A stretch of 42,410 nt of DNA, taken from the IMG/VR virus record IMGVR_UViG_3300025108_000116, positions 1 to 42,410 of that record, one strand, 5' to 3'. This stretch comes from a virus. Made by a program: the position numbers and the translations under genes. Below, piece by piece: positions 14,755-23,742 of the stretch. The notes under the pieces were generated by a model, which was not told the origin of the DNA, did not search any database, and saw only the letters and a program-made list of their open reading frames with translations. How positions within the stretch are numbered: the first letter of the stretch is position 1; each line of letters opens with the position of its first letter.

Positions 14755-15116
14755 TGACTACCAAAAGTAAATATCCCGGAGTTAAAAGATTACCATCAGG
14801 AAGGATTGAATACCGTGGTACAACATTTGCAGGATTTAATAAACCTCGTAAGTCAACACGTCCAGAAAAGAAAGGTATGGTTCTTGCTAAAGAGGGAGAT
14901 ACAGTTAGAGTTATTCACTTCGGACAAAAAGGATATGGTCATAACTATTCTTCTACGGCACGTAAGTCATTTAAGTCTCGCCATGCTCAGAATATTAAAA
15001 AAGGTAAACTATCTGCTGCTTACTGGGCTGATAAAGTTCTTTGGGCTGGTAAGAGTGGGAGCAAGAAAAGCCCACCAAAAACTCAAAAGCATAAGAAACT
15101 AGGAAGGAAAGCATAA
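14754..15116 (+). CDS. Small basic phage protein with SFKSRHAQNI motif (120 aa)
   Basis: TAATG-coupled on both sides. Residues 31-60 hold a beta-like segment (GMVLAKEGDTVRVIHFGQKG), and the C-terminal half carries KSFKSRHAQNIKKGKLSAAY followed by WADKVLWAG, a recurrent motif of phage hypothetical proteins (recalled). The tail is Lys/Ser/Pro rich. The pattern suggests a small folded RNA- or DNA-binding domain. No enzyme residues are evident. Confidence 0.8.
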   Translation: MTTKSKYPGVKRLPSGRIEYRGTTFAGFNKPRKSTRPEKKGMVLAKEGDTVRVIHFGQKGYGHNYSSTARKSFKSRHAQNIKKGKLSAAYWADKVLWAGKSGSKKSPPKTQKHKKLGRKA

Positions 15117-15421
15117 TGGCTACTAAGTATGATAAAATGACAGCTGCACAATTAAAGGCTATTTTAAAAAAGAATGGTATTAGTTTTCCAACTAAAGGAA
15201 TAGATAAAGATACATTAGCTGATGCAGTACATCAATTTAATACTCAAGGAATGGTAAAAAAATCAGCAGGTATGTCTGTAGGTAGAGCTAACTATCCGGG
15301 TAAGAAAAAACCACAAGAAGGTCCTATGTATGACCCACGTAAAACTACAGTAAAGAAAAAGAAAAAAATTGTCAAGAAAAAAAGTGGTGGTTCAGTTGGT
15401 ACACATAATAGGCTTTATTAA
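15116..15421 (+). CDS. SAP-like DNA-binding basic protein ending in HNRLY (101 aa)
   Basis: Residues 7-38 (MTAAQLKAILKKNGIS, then KGIDKDTLADAV) fit the helix-loop-helix pattern of a SAP domain, a motif that binds A/T-rich DNA and is frequent in phage proteins. The second half is Lys-rich and disordered, ending in SVGTHNRLY. The ending matches those of the proteins at 11850 and 35195. DNA binding is inferred from the SAP-like pattern and basic charge. Coupled by TAATG to both neighbours. Confidence 0.75.
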   Translation: MATKYDKMTAAQLKAILKKNGISFPTKGIDKDTLADAVHQFNTQGMVKKSAGMSVGRANYPGKKKPQEGPMYDPRKTTVKKKKKIVKKKSGGSVGTHNRLY

Positions 15422-15669
15422 TGGCTATAAGTCGTTCATCCGTTGGGCAACAAATAATGAAGCCCGGAAAAAAGAAACAGGCCAAGAAAAAGAAAAACGC
15501 AAACGCCAAGCCAAAAATAAAAATAACAGAGCTGTTACAAAGACATCGTTCTGGCATGAGAATTGGTGCAACGAATTTAGCCCGATTAAAAGCGAGAGGC
15601 CTAGTAGCAAGAACTTCTGGAAAATATAAAGGCAAGAAAAAAGATTTAGGAAGAAGAGGTAAATCATAA
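15421..15669 (+). CDS. Very basic small protein (82 aa)
   Basis: By my count about 27 of 82 residues are Lys or Arg and only two are acidic. Begins SRSSVGQQIMKPGKKK, then a Lys/Asn/Ala run, then a helical second half (LLQRHRSGMRIGATNLARLK) that resembles a short helix-turn-helix or ribosomal-protein-like RNA-binding helix. Overlaps both neighbours by one base. A histone-like or packaged condensing role is a reasonable guess. Confidence 0.75.
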   Translation: MAISRSSVGQQIMKPGKKKQAKKKKNANAKPKIKITELLQRHRSGMRIGATNLARLKARGLVARTSGKYKGKKKDLGRRGKS

Positions 15670-16340
15670 TGGCTACTTCAGGTACATATAACTTCAATAT
15701 GGATATAGACGAAGTTATCCAAGAAGCAACAGAAATGATTGGCGGTGAACAAACTCTTGGGCATGAGCCTAAGTCTGCTCGTAGGTCTATTAATTTATTG
15801 CTGCAAGATTGGCAGAACCGTGGTGTAATGCTTTGGACTGCTGATACTTCTACTGTAACACTTGCTACAAGTGTAACTACTTTTAGTTTATCTTCTGCAA
15901 CGATTGATGTATTAGAAGCTGTACATAATCGTGACGATAGAGACATACAGCTTGAACGTATATCTATGCAAGAATATCTTAAAATACCTAATAAAAGCCA
16001 AACAGGACGTACTACACAATATGCAGTTAGACATCAACGTGGTAATCCTGTTGTACATCTGTGGCCCATTCCCGAAAACTCTACTGACGAAATTAAATTA
16101 GAACTAGTATCTTATATGGAAGATGTAGATAAATCTGCTATTCAAAATGCAGATATATCTCGTAGATTTCTTCCGTGCTTAACTGCAGGTTTAGCTTACT
16201 ATATGTCAATGAAACGTCCTAATGTAGAAGCAGGACGTATTACTATGATTAAACAAGAGTATGAAGAAAGACTACAACGTGCTATGGATGAAGATAGAGA
16301 ACGAGTTAGTATTTTCTTAAAGCCAAGGGTTATGGTATAA
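15669..16340 (+). CDS. Head-tail connector / tail tube-type protein (223 aa)
   Basis: The opening MATSGTYNFNMDIDEVIQEA followed by ARRSINLLLQDWQNRGVMLW is a signature I know from structural proteins of marine short-tailed phages, where it is annotated as connector or tubular protein. A central beta domain (VTLATSVTTFSL) and the RGNPVVHLWPIPE segment follow, then a long C-terminal helix (YEERLQRAMDEDRERVS). In overall plan it parallels the adaptor at 10088, so the two may stack beneath the portal. Coupled by TAATG to the next gene. Confidence 0.75.
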   Translation: MATSGTYNFNMDIDEVIQEATEMIGGEQTLGHEPKSARRSINLLLQDWQNRGVMLWTADTSTVTLATSVTTFSLSSATIDVLEAVHNRDDRDIQLERISMQEYLKIPNKSQTGRTTQYAVRHQRGNPVVHLWPIPENSTDEIKLELVSYMEDVDKSAIQNADISRRFLPCLTAGLAYYMSMKRPNVEAGRITMIKQEYEERLQRAMDEDRERVSIFLKPRVMV

Positions 16341-16624
16341 TGTCTACATCAGGAAGAAAAAATGTATTAGCTATCTGCGATACTTGTGGTTTTAGATATA
16401 AACTAAACCAATTGAAAAAGAATAGTATGGGTATGATGCAATGCCCTAAAGATTATGATGGTTCGTATGATTTAAAAAGCCATCCTCAAAATAAATCACC
16501 AAGAATTGAGGAAAGATACTTTATTCGTGATGCAAGACCTGAAGGTGATGGTGGAATAAACTTACAGTGGCAACAAGCTACTTCGCAATGGAACGCTAAC
16601 TTAAAGTATTGGAATTTGATATAA
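16340..16624 (+). CDS. Small zinc-ribbon-like protein (94 aa)
   Basis: Cysteines at about residues 12 and 15 (CDTCGF) and a third in MQCPKDYDG, a pattern of a small metal-binding knuckle with Cys and Asp or a missing fourth ligand. The C-terminal half is polar, with WQQATSQWNANLKYWN. It lies between the connector and the fibre genes, overlapping both by one base, so it may be a minor tail or connector part. The zinc site is inference from spacing. Confidence 0.7.
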   Translation: MSTSGRKNVLAICDTCGFRYKLNQLKKNSMGMMQCPKDYDGSYDLKSHPQNKSPRIEERYFIRDARPEGDGGINLQWQQATSQWNANLKYWNLI

Positions 16625-18519
16625 TGAGTTTAACAGGAAAACAAATAGCAAATTCATATCTTGATTTGCTTCAAATGAATAACAATAATGCAGGTGTTCC
16701 AACAGGTACACCTATTACTGTACGTGATGGTAATGGCAATTCTACACCTTTACAGCTTTCTCAAAATACTGTTAATATTAATGGTAGCTTTCAATATAAT
16801 GGTGTAACACTTACTACTAATGTTTCTGGTCTTAATGCAGCAGCCGCAGGTTCTTCTTTAGTAAATGGTATTGTTGCAGAAGATGGTAGTACAAAATTTG
16901 GTAGAACATTAACTGCTTCTACAGGTGTAACAATTACTAATGCAGACGGTACTGCAGGTAATCCTACATTTGCTATAGCAGATACTTCTGTTTCTGCAGG
17001 TTCTTATGGACCTATGAATACAATTACTGTAGATGCACAAGGTCGCATTACAGATGTAACTGCCACAACAACCATTTCTGCTAATGCATTTATTGGTGGC
17101 ACTCTTTCTGGTTCTTCTCTTTATGTAGAAAATAATGTATCTGTTTCAGGTACTATGGCAATAGCTGGTAATACAAATATTTCAGGTACAGTTTCTATTG
17201 CAGGAAATACATCTATAGGTGGTAATTTAAAAGTAGGTGGTAACTTTGGTGTATCAGGTTCAACAAGTATTTCAGGTAACCTTACTGTAGACAACATTAC
17301 AACAAGTATTGTTAGTGCAACATTCTTATATGGAGATGGCTCTAACATTACTGGTCTTGCAGGTGCAGGTACTATGACTGCAGTTAAGGCAGGAACTGGA
17401 ATACATTTAACAGAAAATAATGTAACAACAACTAATATTACTGGTTCAGGTACAGTTGCTCTTAATACAAATCAAACATTTGGTGTTGTTAGTGCGACAT
17501 CATTTGTTATAGGCGGTGATAATGTTGCAATGTCTGCTACAGTTGCAAGTCTTTCTGCAACTATGGCAACTTCTATTAATAATTCTAATACAAATATTAC
17601 AACAAACACTAATGCTATTACTTCTATTAATAGTGTTGTTGCAGGAGTAAGTGCTCTTACATCAGTCAATGCAGCCGCAATAACATCTATTAATACTGTA
17701 GTAGGTAATTTATCTGCAACTATGGCAACTAGCATTAACAATAGTAATACTAATATTACAACAAATACTAATGCTATTACATCTATTAATACTGTAGTAG
17801 GTAATTTATCTGCAACTATGGCTACATCTATTAATAATAGAACAACAGCTATAACTTCTATTAATACTTATATTACAAATTTATCTGCAACATTAGCTAC
17901 ATCAATTGCTAATGCAGATAATTCTTCTGCTATTACATCTATTAATACTGTTATTGCAAATTTATCTTCTACATTAGCAACAAGTATAAATAATAGTAAT
18001 ACTAATATTACAACCAATATAAATGCAATAACATCTATTAATACTGTAGTAGATAATTTATCTGCAACAGTAGCAACAAGTATTAATAATAGAACTTTAG
18101 CTATTACATCTATTAATACAGTTATAACAAACTTATCAGCTACTATGGCAACAAGTATTGGTAATCATCTTCCTTTAGCAGGTGGAACTTTAACTGGTGG
18201 AGTAATTGCAGCTACACAAACTGTATCTGCAAATGCAACAACTACTCCTGACTTTGGTTCATATACTAATTTTGTTTGGACGTTAGATGGCAATTTAACA
18301 TTAGGTAATCCTACAACAGAAGCAGGAGGTATGGGGGGTACATTTGTATTTATACAAGACAGCACAGGTACTAGAACATTATCAGTAGGTAGTGAATATA
18401 AAACAGTAGGCGGAAGTATTACACTTTCAACAGCAGCAGGTTCAGTAGATGTTGTACCTTATTTTGTACAAGTAACAGGTACAGTTCTTCTTGGCTCACC
18501 TTCTCTAGCCTTATCTTAA
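16624..18519 (+). CDS. Repetitive tail fibre protein (631 aa)
   Basis: Start set at the ATG at 16624 (TAATG with the preceding gene); an upstream in-frame TTG at 16609 has no advantage. The first part has short Ser/Gly/Val repeats (GNTNISGTVSIAGNTSIGG), typical of beta-helical fibres. Residues about 310-515 are imperfect repeats built on AITSINTVVGNLSATMATSI, separated by Asn/Thr linkers, giving an alpha-helical or stalk-like trimer. The end (about 530-631) looks like a globular beta domain, with FVFIQDSTGTRTLSVGSEYK, related in style to the end of the protein at 23743. The repeats at DNA level invite slippage and length change. Likely fibre shaft or connector for the following large protein. 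Confidence 0.8.
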   Translation: MSLTGKQIANSYLDLLQMNNNNAGVPTGTPITVRDGNGNSTPLQLSQNTVNINGSFQYNGVTLTTNVSGLNAAAAGSSLVNGIVAEDGSTKFGRTLTASTGVTITNADGTAGNPTFAIADTSVSAGSYGPMNTITVDAQGRITDVTATTTISANAFIGGTLSGSSLYVENNVSVSGTMAIAGNTNISGTVSIAGNTSIGGNLKVGGNFGVSGSTSISGNLTVDNITTSIVSATFLYGDGSNITGLAGAGTMTAVKAGTGIHLTENNVTTTNITGSGTVALNTNQTFGVVSATSFVIGGDNVAMSATVASLSATMATSINNSNTNITTNTNAITSINSVVAGVSALTSVNAAAITSINTVVGNLSATMATSINNSNTNITTNTNAITSINTVVGNLSATMATSINNRTTAITSINTYITNLSATLATSIANADNSSAITSINTVIANLSSTLATSINNSNTNITTNINAITSINTVVDNLSATVATSINNRTLAITSINTVITNLSATMATSIGNHLPLAGGTLTGGVIAATQTVSANATTTPDFGSYTNFVWTLDGNLTLGNPTTEAGGMGGTFVFIQDSTGTRTLSVGSEYKTVGGSITLSTAAGSVDVVPYFVQVTGTVLLGSPSLALS

Positions 18520-18539
18520 TTAATTTGGAGTTATAAAAT

Positions 18540-21500
18540 ATGTCATTAGTTAGTAGTCCATTTTTTCTTGCACAAGGTGTAATAGGAGATGTTACAGGCC
18601 AATCCATTCGTTTTGAGGATGATGATAGTCCATATTTTTCATTTGAATTTGGTACACCCACTAATCAAATAAAGTGGACTATGAGTTTCTGGTGCAAGCG
18701 TGGTGAGATAGGCAGAGAACATGCTATCTATGGGGCGGCAAACGGTGGTGGTGAGACATTCTTTGTAGCATTTTATCCTGATGATATTGAAGCATACATA
18801 TCAAGTGGCAGAAACCACGTCACAAACGCTGTGTTCCGTGACCCGTCAGCTTGGTATCACATCGTGCAAGTATTTGACTCTGCAAACGCAACTGCAGATG
18901 ATAGGTTTATTACTTATGTAAATGGAGTGCGTCAGACAACCTCCACAAATGCTGTGACTCTGAACGACACTATTGCATGGAATACGTCTGGAGTAACTGG
19001 CTACTTTGGCAAAAACTATGGCGCATGGTTTGGTGATAGCAGAGATTACTTTGATGGTTACTTTGCCAACGTAACTTTTATTGATGGGCAAGCCCTAGAC
19101 CCAACTAGCTTTGGTGAGTATTCTGATACACTGTGGAAACCTAAAGCTGACACAGTTATACAGTCATTAACATTCGGGACAAACGGGTTCTACCTTCCGT
19201 TTAAACAGACCACTGAGGCTGAAGGGTTTTCGGCTGTAACCTATACTGGCAATGGCGCTATACAGGCTATTGATGGCGTAGGCTTTGAACCAGATTTTGT
19301 ATGGCTAAAAGGTAGAAATGAAGCAGATAGTCATGTGTTAACTGATTCTGTTCGTGGAACTGGAAAAACCCTAAAGTCAGATTCTACTGACGCTGAGACA
19401 AATTCTGCTGATGATTTAGTATCGTTCAATTCCAGTGGATTTACTAAAGGCACAAATGACAGGGTTGGTGGCAATAATGACACTATGGTTGGATGGTGCT
19501 GGGATGCTGGTGATAACTTAGCTTCTACAGGATTTGCTGCTGTAAACTATCTTGGCAATGGCGCTACACAGTCCATTAATGGTTTGGGCTTTGAGCCGGA
19601 TTTCGTGTGGATAAAGGAAAGAGATGCCACCTCAAATCATGGTCTTTTTGATTCTGTAAGAGGTGCTGGAAAATCTTTAAAATCCGATGATTCTGCCGTT
19701 GAACAAACACAAACAGATAGTCTTACTTCTTTTGATTCTAATGGATTTACTTTAGGAGCTAACAATGATGCAGGGCCAGATGTAAATTTCACAAATGGTA
19801 ACGACTATGTCGCATGGTGCTGGGATGCTGGCTCTAGTTCTGCCGCAAGCAATACTAATGGCAGTATTACTAGCTCGGTCAAGGCGAATACCACACAGGG
19901 TTTTTCTATAGCCACCTATACAGGCAATGCTACGGATGGCGCAACTATTGGGCATGGGCTGTCACAATCTCCAGATATGGTCATTGTCAAAGACAGAACA
20001 AACTCTGCGTCTTGGCGAGTGATGCACAAGGATATTAGTTACGCCTCAAACACCTTGTATCTTGATGCCAATTTCGCAGAAACAGCAGATGACAGAGTTA
20101 AGGCTGTTAGTAGCACTACCTTTACAGTGACAGGTGGTGGTGGTGTCAATGGCTCTGCTCGTGATCATGTCGCTTACTCGTTCCATTCAGTCTCAGGCTA
20201 CTCGTCCTTCGGGTCTTATACAGGTAATGGTTCTACAACTGGCCCTGTAGTATCAACAGGATTTAGACCTGCTTTCGTCATGATTAAACGTACTGATACT
20301 GCAGATAATTGGATTATTTATGACACTACCCGTAGTCCTTTTAACCCTGCGGATAAAGGTTTATTTCCAAATGATTCTGGTCAAGAACTAACAGGAAATG
20401 ATATTGACTTTAATGCTTCAGATTTTCAGCTTAAAACATCAGATAATGGTTTTAACGCCTCTGGCGGTACATATATCTATATGGCCTTTGCTGGCGGTCA
20501 GGACTTGATATCACCAGTAAACACTGATGGCACTATTACCAGCCGTGTTAAAGCGAATACCGCAAAGGGCTTCAGCATAACATCCTTTGTTGGAAATGCG
20601 ACTGCTGGGGCTACAGTAGGGCATGGCCTCACCAGCACACCAGAAATGATAATCTCAAAAAATAGGGATGATGCTAATAACTGGCTTGTTTATCACAAAG
20701 ATTTAGACGCATCTAATCCAGAGCAAAAGCGAATATTTCTTAACCTGACTAGCGCAGTATCTGATTCAAATACACCTTGGAATGATACCGCCCCGACATC
20801 CAGCTTGCTCACACTAGGAACGTCTGGTTATACCAACGGCTCTAACGATGACATGATTATGTACTGTTTCCACTCAGTCTCAGGCTACTCGTCATTCGGC
20901 ACTTATAGCGGTACAGGCTCTGCTGGCAATGCTGTAACGACAGGTTTCGAGCCAGCATTTGTAATGGTGAAACGTATTGACGATACTTCTGATTGGGCTA
21001 TACTTGATAATACCCGTGACGTTGACACCGCTAAAGATAGTCGGTTGCGTCCTAACTCTAGTGCCGTTGAAAGCACTGTTGATGGGTTGAGGTTTAGCAG
21101 TACAGGGTTTTCTTTTGCAGATGGTAGCTATAACAATAGCGGATCAACATGGATTTACATGGCCTTTGCCGAAACTCGTAACGCCACTTTTTTTGGTGAT
21201 ACTTCTGGCAACAACAACGATTGGACACCCTATGCCTTGACCAATACTGATGTAGTGCTGGATGCCCCTGTGAGTGGCGGTAACTTTGCTACATATAACA
21301 GCGTTTTAAATACAGCATTAGTGCTAAGTGAGGGGAACTTAAAAGCGGTTTATAGTTCAGCCGCTTGGCGTACTACATCAGCAACTTTCTATGTTTCAAG
21401 TGGAAAGTGGTATTGGGAAACTAGAAATACAGATAATGACTATCACATGGTAGGCATTGTTGCTGATAGTTTCGGGACTTATACAAACTTTGTAGGTAGT

Positions 21501-22913
21501 ACAGCAGATAGTTACAGTTATTATAATTGGGCATCAAGTGGGTCTGCTGGGTTTAAATACAATAATAATGTAGCTACCAGTTATGGTGACCAGTGGGCGG
21601 CTGGAGATATTATAGGGGTAGCATTGGATTTAGATGCTGGAACTATAGAGTTTTATAAAAACAATGTAAGTCAGGGTGTAGCGTTTACAGGAATTTCTGG
21701 GACATACGCTCCTGCAGAAAGTTTGTGGACAAGTGGTTCTATAGCCAACTTCGGTCAGGACAGTTCCTTTGCTGGCAATGAAGCACCGCAAGGCAATACA
21801 GACGATAATGGTGTAGGTGACTTCTACTATGCACCACCTTCAGGTTTCCTTGCGTTGTCAACTAGCAATCTGCCAGCCGCTACCATTACTTTGCCAGACG
21901 AATATTTCAATACTGTGCTGTATGCTGGCAACAATACAACAGGCCACGCAATAACTGGTGTAAATTTTCAAAGCGATTGGACATGGATTAAACTTCGCAA
22001 CGGTGCTTCTGGTCACAGGCTTGTTGATTCTGTTCGGGGTGTTACAAAATACTTAGACAGCACTGGAACATCCGCAGAGACAACTAACACTGACAGGGTT
22101 ACTAGCTTTGATAGTGATGGATTTACATTAGGAAACTCAGCTACAGTTAATGGCGGGTTTAACTATGTTGCATGGAACTGGCTGGCTGGCGGTACTGCGG
22201 TTAGTAATACAGACGGGGATATCAATAGCCAAGTCAGCGCAAAGCAGGATGCAGGGTTTAGTGTGGTGACTTACACTGGCAATGGAACTACTGACCAAAC
22301 AATAGGGCATGGGCTTGGTGCTGCTCCTGACATGATTATCGTAAAGAAAAGGTCTACAACTGGAAACTGGCTTGTCTGGCACAGGTCTGTTACAAGCGGC
22401 AACGGCAAATATATGTTTCTTGATTTGACTAATGCCTTGAGTGGTCCTTCTGTTGTTCCAGCTTGGGACAGTACAAATACAACAACTCAGTCCAGCACGA
22501 CTACTTTTGACGTAGGGGCTAACTCAACTGTAAACGGGTCTGGGTCTGATTATGTAGCGTATCTTTTCTCAGAGGTTGAGGGCTACAGCAAGGTAGGCTC
22601 ATACACGGGCAATGGCTCGTCAGACGGCACGTTTGTACACTGTGGGTTTAGGCCAGCATGGGTTATGCTGAAAGCGGCTACTGGTGCGGTTCAACACTGG
22701 TGGATGTTTGACAATAAACGTGAGGGCTACAATGTGGACAATGACCAACTATATGCAAACCTTAGTAGTGCAGAGGGAACGTCCAACATTTTAGACTTTA
22801 CATCTAACGGCTTTAAGTTAAGGACCTCATCCGCTGTTGCAAATGGCTCTGGGCAAACCTTTATATTCCTCGCCTTTGCAGAGTCACCATTCAAATCAGC
22901 CAACGCCCGATAG
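18540..22913 (+). CDS. Giant modular receptor-binding/tail fibre protein with LamG-like and SPRY-like domains (1457 aa)
   Basis: Probable host-recognition protein. Residues 1-220 form a concanavalin/LamG-like domain (KWTMSFWCKRG, YHIVQVFDS, FITYVNGVRQT, GYFANVTFIDGQALD). Then nine modules of about 100 residues follow, beginning near residues 234, 336, 459, 559, 682, 788, 1129, 1244 and 1353, each with a YTGNG-type strand and a PDFVWIK/PDMIIVK/PAFVMIKR core; I believe this repeat is catalogued as DUF7483 (unverified). A SPRY-like domain (SSGKWYWETR, GVALDLDAGTIEFYKN) sits at about 940-1080. Base composition is visibly richer in G+C than neighbouring fibre genes, suggesting acquisition from another source. 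TTGGAG precedes the start. Confidence 0.85.
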   Translation: MSLVSSPFFLAQGVIGDVTGQSIRFEDDDSPYFSFEFGTPTNQIKWTMSFWCKRGEIGREHAIYGAANGGGETFFVAFYPDDIEAYISSGRNHVTNAVFRDPSAWYHIVQVFDSANATADDRFITYVNGVRQTTSTNAVTLNDTIAWNTSGVTGYFGKNYGAWFGDSRDYFDGYFANVTFIDGQALDPTSFGEYSDTLWKPKADTVIQSLTFGTNGFYLPFKQTTEAEGFSAVTYTGNGAIQAIDGVGFEPDFVWLKGRNEADSHVLTDSVRGTGKTLKSDSTDAETNSADDLVSFNSSGFTKGTNDRVGGNNDTMVGWCWDAGDNLASTGFAAVNYLGNGATQSINGLGFEPDFVWIKERDATSNHGLFDSVRGAGKSLKSDDSAVEQTQTDSLTSFDSNGFTLGANNDAGPDVNFTNGNDYVAWCWDAGSSSAASNTNGSITSSVKANTTQGFSIATYTGNATDGATIGHGLSQSPDMVIVKDRTNSASWRVMHKDISYASNTLYLDANFAETADDRVKAVSSTTFTVTGGGGVNGSARDHVAYSFHSVSGYSSFGSYTGNGSTTGPVVSTGFRPAFVMIKRTDTADNWIIYDTTRSPFNPADKGLFPNDSGQELTGNDIDFNASDFQLKTSDNGFNASGGTYIYMAFAGGQDLISPVNTDGTITSRVKANTAKGFSITSFVGNATAGATVGHGLTSTPEMIISKNRDDANNWLVYHKDLDASNPEQKRIFLNLTSAVSDSNTPWNDTAPTSSLLTLGTSGYTNGSNDDMIMYCFHSVSGYSSFGTYSGTGSAGNAVTTGFEPAFVMVKRIDDTSDWAILDNTRDVDTAKDSRLRPNSSAVESTVDGLRFSSTGFSFADGSYNNSGSTWIYMAFAETRNATFFGDTSGNNNDWTPYALTNTDVVLDAPVSGGNFATYNSVLNTALVLSEGNLKAVYSSAAWRTTSATFYVSSGKWYWETRNTDNDYHMVGIVADSFGTYTNFVGSTADSYSYYNWASSGSAGFKYNNNVATSYGDQWAAGDIIGVALDLDAGTIEFYKNNVSQGVAFTGISGTYAPAESLWTSGSIANFGQDSSFAGNEAPQGNTDDNGVGDFYYAPPSGFLALSTSNLPAATITLPDEYFNTVLYAGNNTTGHAITGVNFQSDWTWIKLRNGASGHRLVDSVRGVTKYLDSTGTSAETTNTDRVTSFDSDGFTLGNSATVNGGFNYVAWNWLAGGTAVSNTDGDINSQVSAKQDAGFSVVTYTGNGTTDQTIGHGLGAAPDMIIVKKRSTTGNWLVWHRSVTSGNGKYMFLDLTNALSGPSVVPAWDSTNTTTQSSTTTFDVGANSTVNGSGSDYVAYLFSEVEGYSKVGSYTGNGSSDGTFVHCGFRPAWVMLKAATGAVQHWWMFDNKREGYNVDNDQLYANLSSAEGTSNILDFTSNGFKLRTSSAVANGSGQTFIFLAFAESPFKSANAR

Positions 22914-22926
22914 GAGATAATAAAAC

Positions 22927-23472
22927 ATGACATGGAAATATGGACATAAAACTATTAAACTTGGTAGAGCATGGGTTGATAATAATGGTATTCAACATCC
23001 TACTAACTGGGGTATTTGGTCAGATGAAGAAAAAGCATCTAAAGGATTAGTATGGGAAGCAGACCCAGCACCTTACGATAATAGGTTTTGGTGGGATGCT
23101 AACACGCCTAAAAACATTAACGATGTTAATGAAGTGGACGAGGATGGTAATCCTATCCTAGGCATTAATGGTAACCAGCTAGTAACTCTGGGGCTTAAAA
23201 GCCAGTGGAAAGCAATAACTAAAGAACGTGCTGGCAACTTACTAGCCCCGACTGATTGGATGGTAGTGAAGGCGGCAGAGGTTTCTAGCTATAGTGTACC
23301 TTCTAATATCCTAACATATCGTGCTGCTGTACGTACTGCATCTAATGATATTGAAGCAGCTATAGATTCTGTTACAGACCATAATGCCTTTTTAGCATTG
23401 CATCAATATACAGAAGATGCAGAAGGTAATCAAATAGTTGCACCTATTAATGATTGGCCTGAAGAGATATAA
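22927..23472 (+). CDS. Fibre assembly chaperone-like protein (181 aa)
   Basis: The N-terminal half is aromatic-rich (WKYGHKTIKLGRAWVDNNG, then FWWDANTP). The C-terminal half has LLAPTDWMVVKAAEV and ILTYRAAVRTASNDIEAAI, which matches the small domain found in many phage tail fibre assembly proteins (XkdW/DUF4376-like), where a Tyr-Arg helix follows an Asp-Trp strand. It comes straight after the large fibre gene, the usual place for a fibre chaperone or a fibre-end protein. It may help trimerise the protein at 18540. Confidence 0.7.
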   Translation: MTWKYGHKTIKLGRAWVDNNGIQHPTNWGIWSDEEKASKGLVWEADPAPYDNRFWWDANTPKNINDVNEVDEDGNPILGINGNQLVTLGLKSQWKAITKERAGNLLAPTDWMVVKAAEVSSYSVPSNILTYRAAVRTASNDIEAAIDSVTDHNAFLALHQYTEDAEGNQIVAPINDWPEEI

Positions 23473-23473
23473 A

Positions 23474-23698
23474 ATGGAAATGGCAAACCTTATAGATATT
23501 CTTTTAGGCATTATTGTTGCAGGTGGTGCATGGTGGGCTAATAATATTTCAACAGAAACTAAAAGATTAGAAATATTACTAAACAGAACAAGAGAAGACT
23601 ATGCAACTCGTAATGAATTAAAAGACGATATGGACAGGGTTATGGAAGCCTTACATAGAGTAGAGGATAAGTTAGACAAAATCTTGTCTAATAGGTAA
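23474..23698 (+). CDS. Small membrane-anchored coiled-coil protein (74 aa)
   Basis: Start placed at the ATG at 23474, two bases after the previous stop; an in-frame TTG further upstream would lie inside that gene. Residues 5-21 (LIDILLGIIVAGGAWWA) are one membrane span, followed by a charged coiled coil to the end (RVMEALHRVEDKLDKIL). The plan resembles small phage hemolysin/holin-accessory (XhlA-like) proteins, though it is far from the lysozyme gene. Role uncertain. Confidence 0.7.
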   Translation: MEMANLIDILLGIIVAGGAWWANNISTETKRLEILLNRTREDYATRNELKDDMDRVMEALHRVEDKLDKILSNR

Positions 23699-23742
23699 TT
23701 TTATTATATAATTAACATAATATAAATTTATAAGGAAATAAG

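Noticed and set aside
15425-15946. Minus-strand frame of 173 residues
   Set aside because: Antisense to two well-coupled plus genes (15421 and 15669); composition looks like reversed lysine-rich coding.
17540-18165. Regular repeats considered as a CRISPR array
   Set aside because: Repeats are in frame within a long fibre gene, of variable spacing, and translate to a conserved peptide; no unique spacers.
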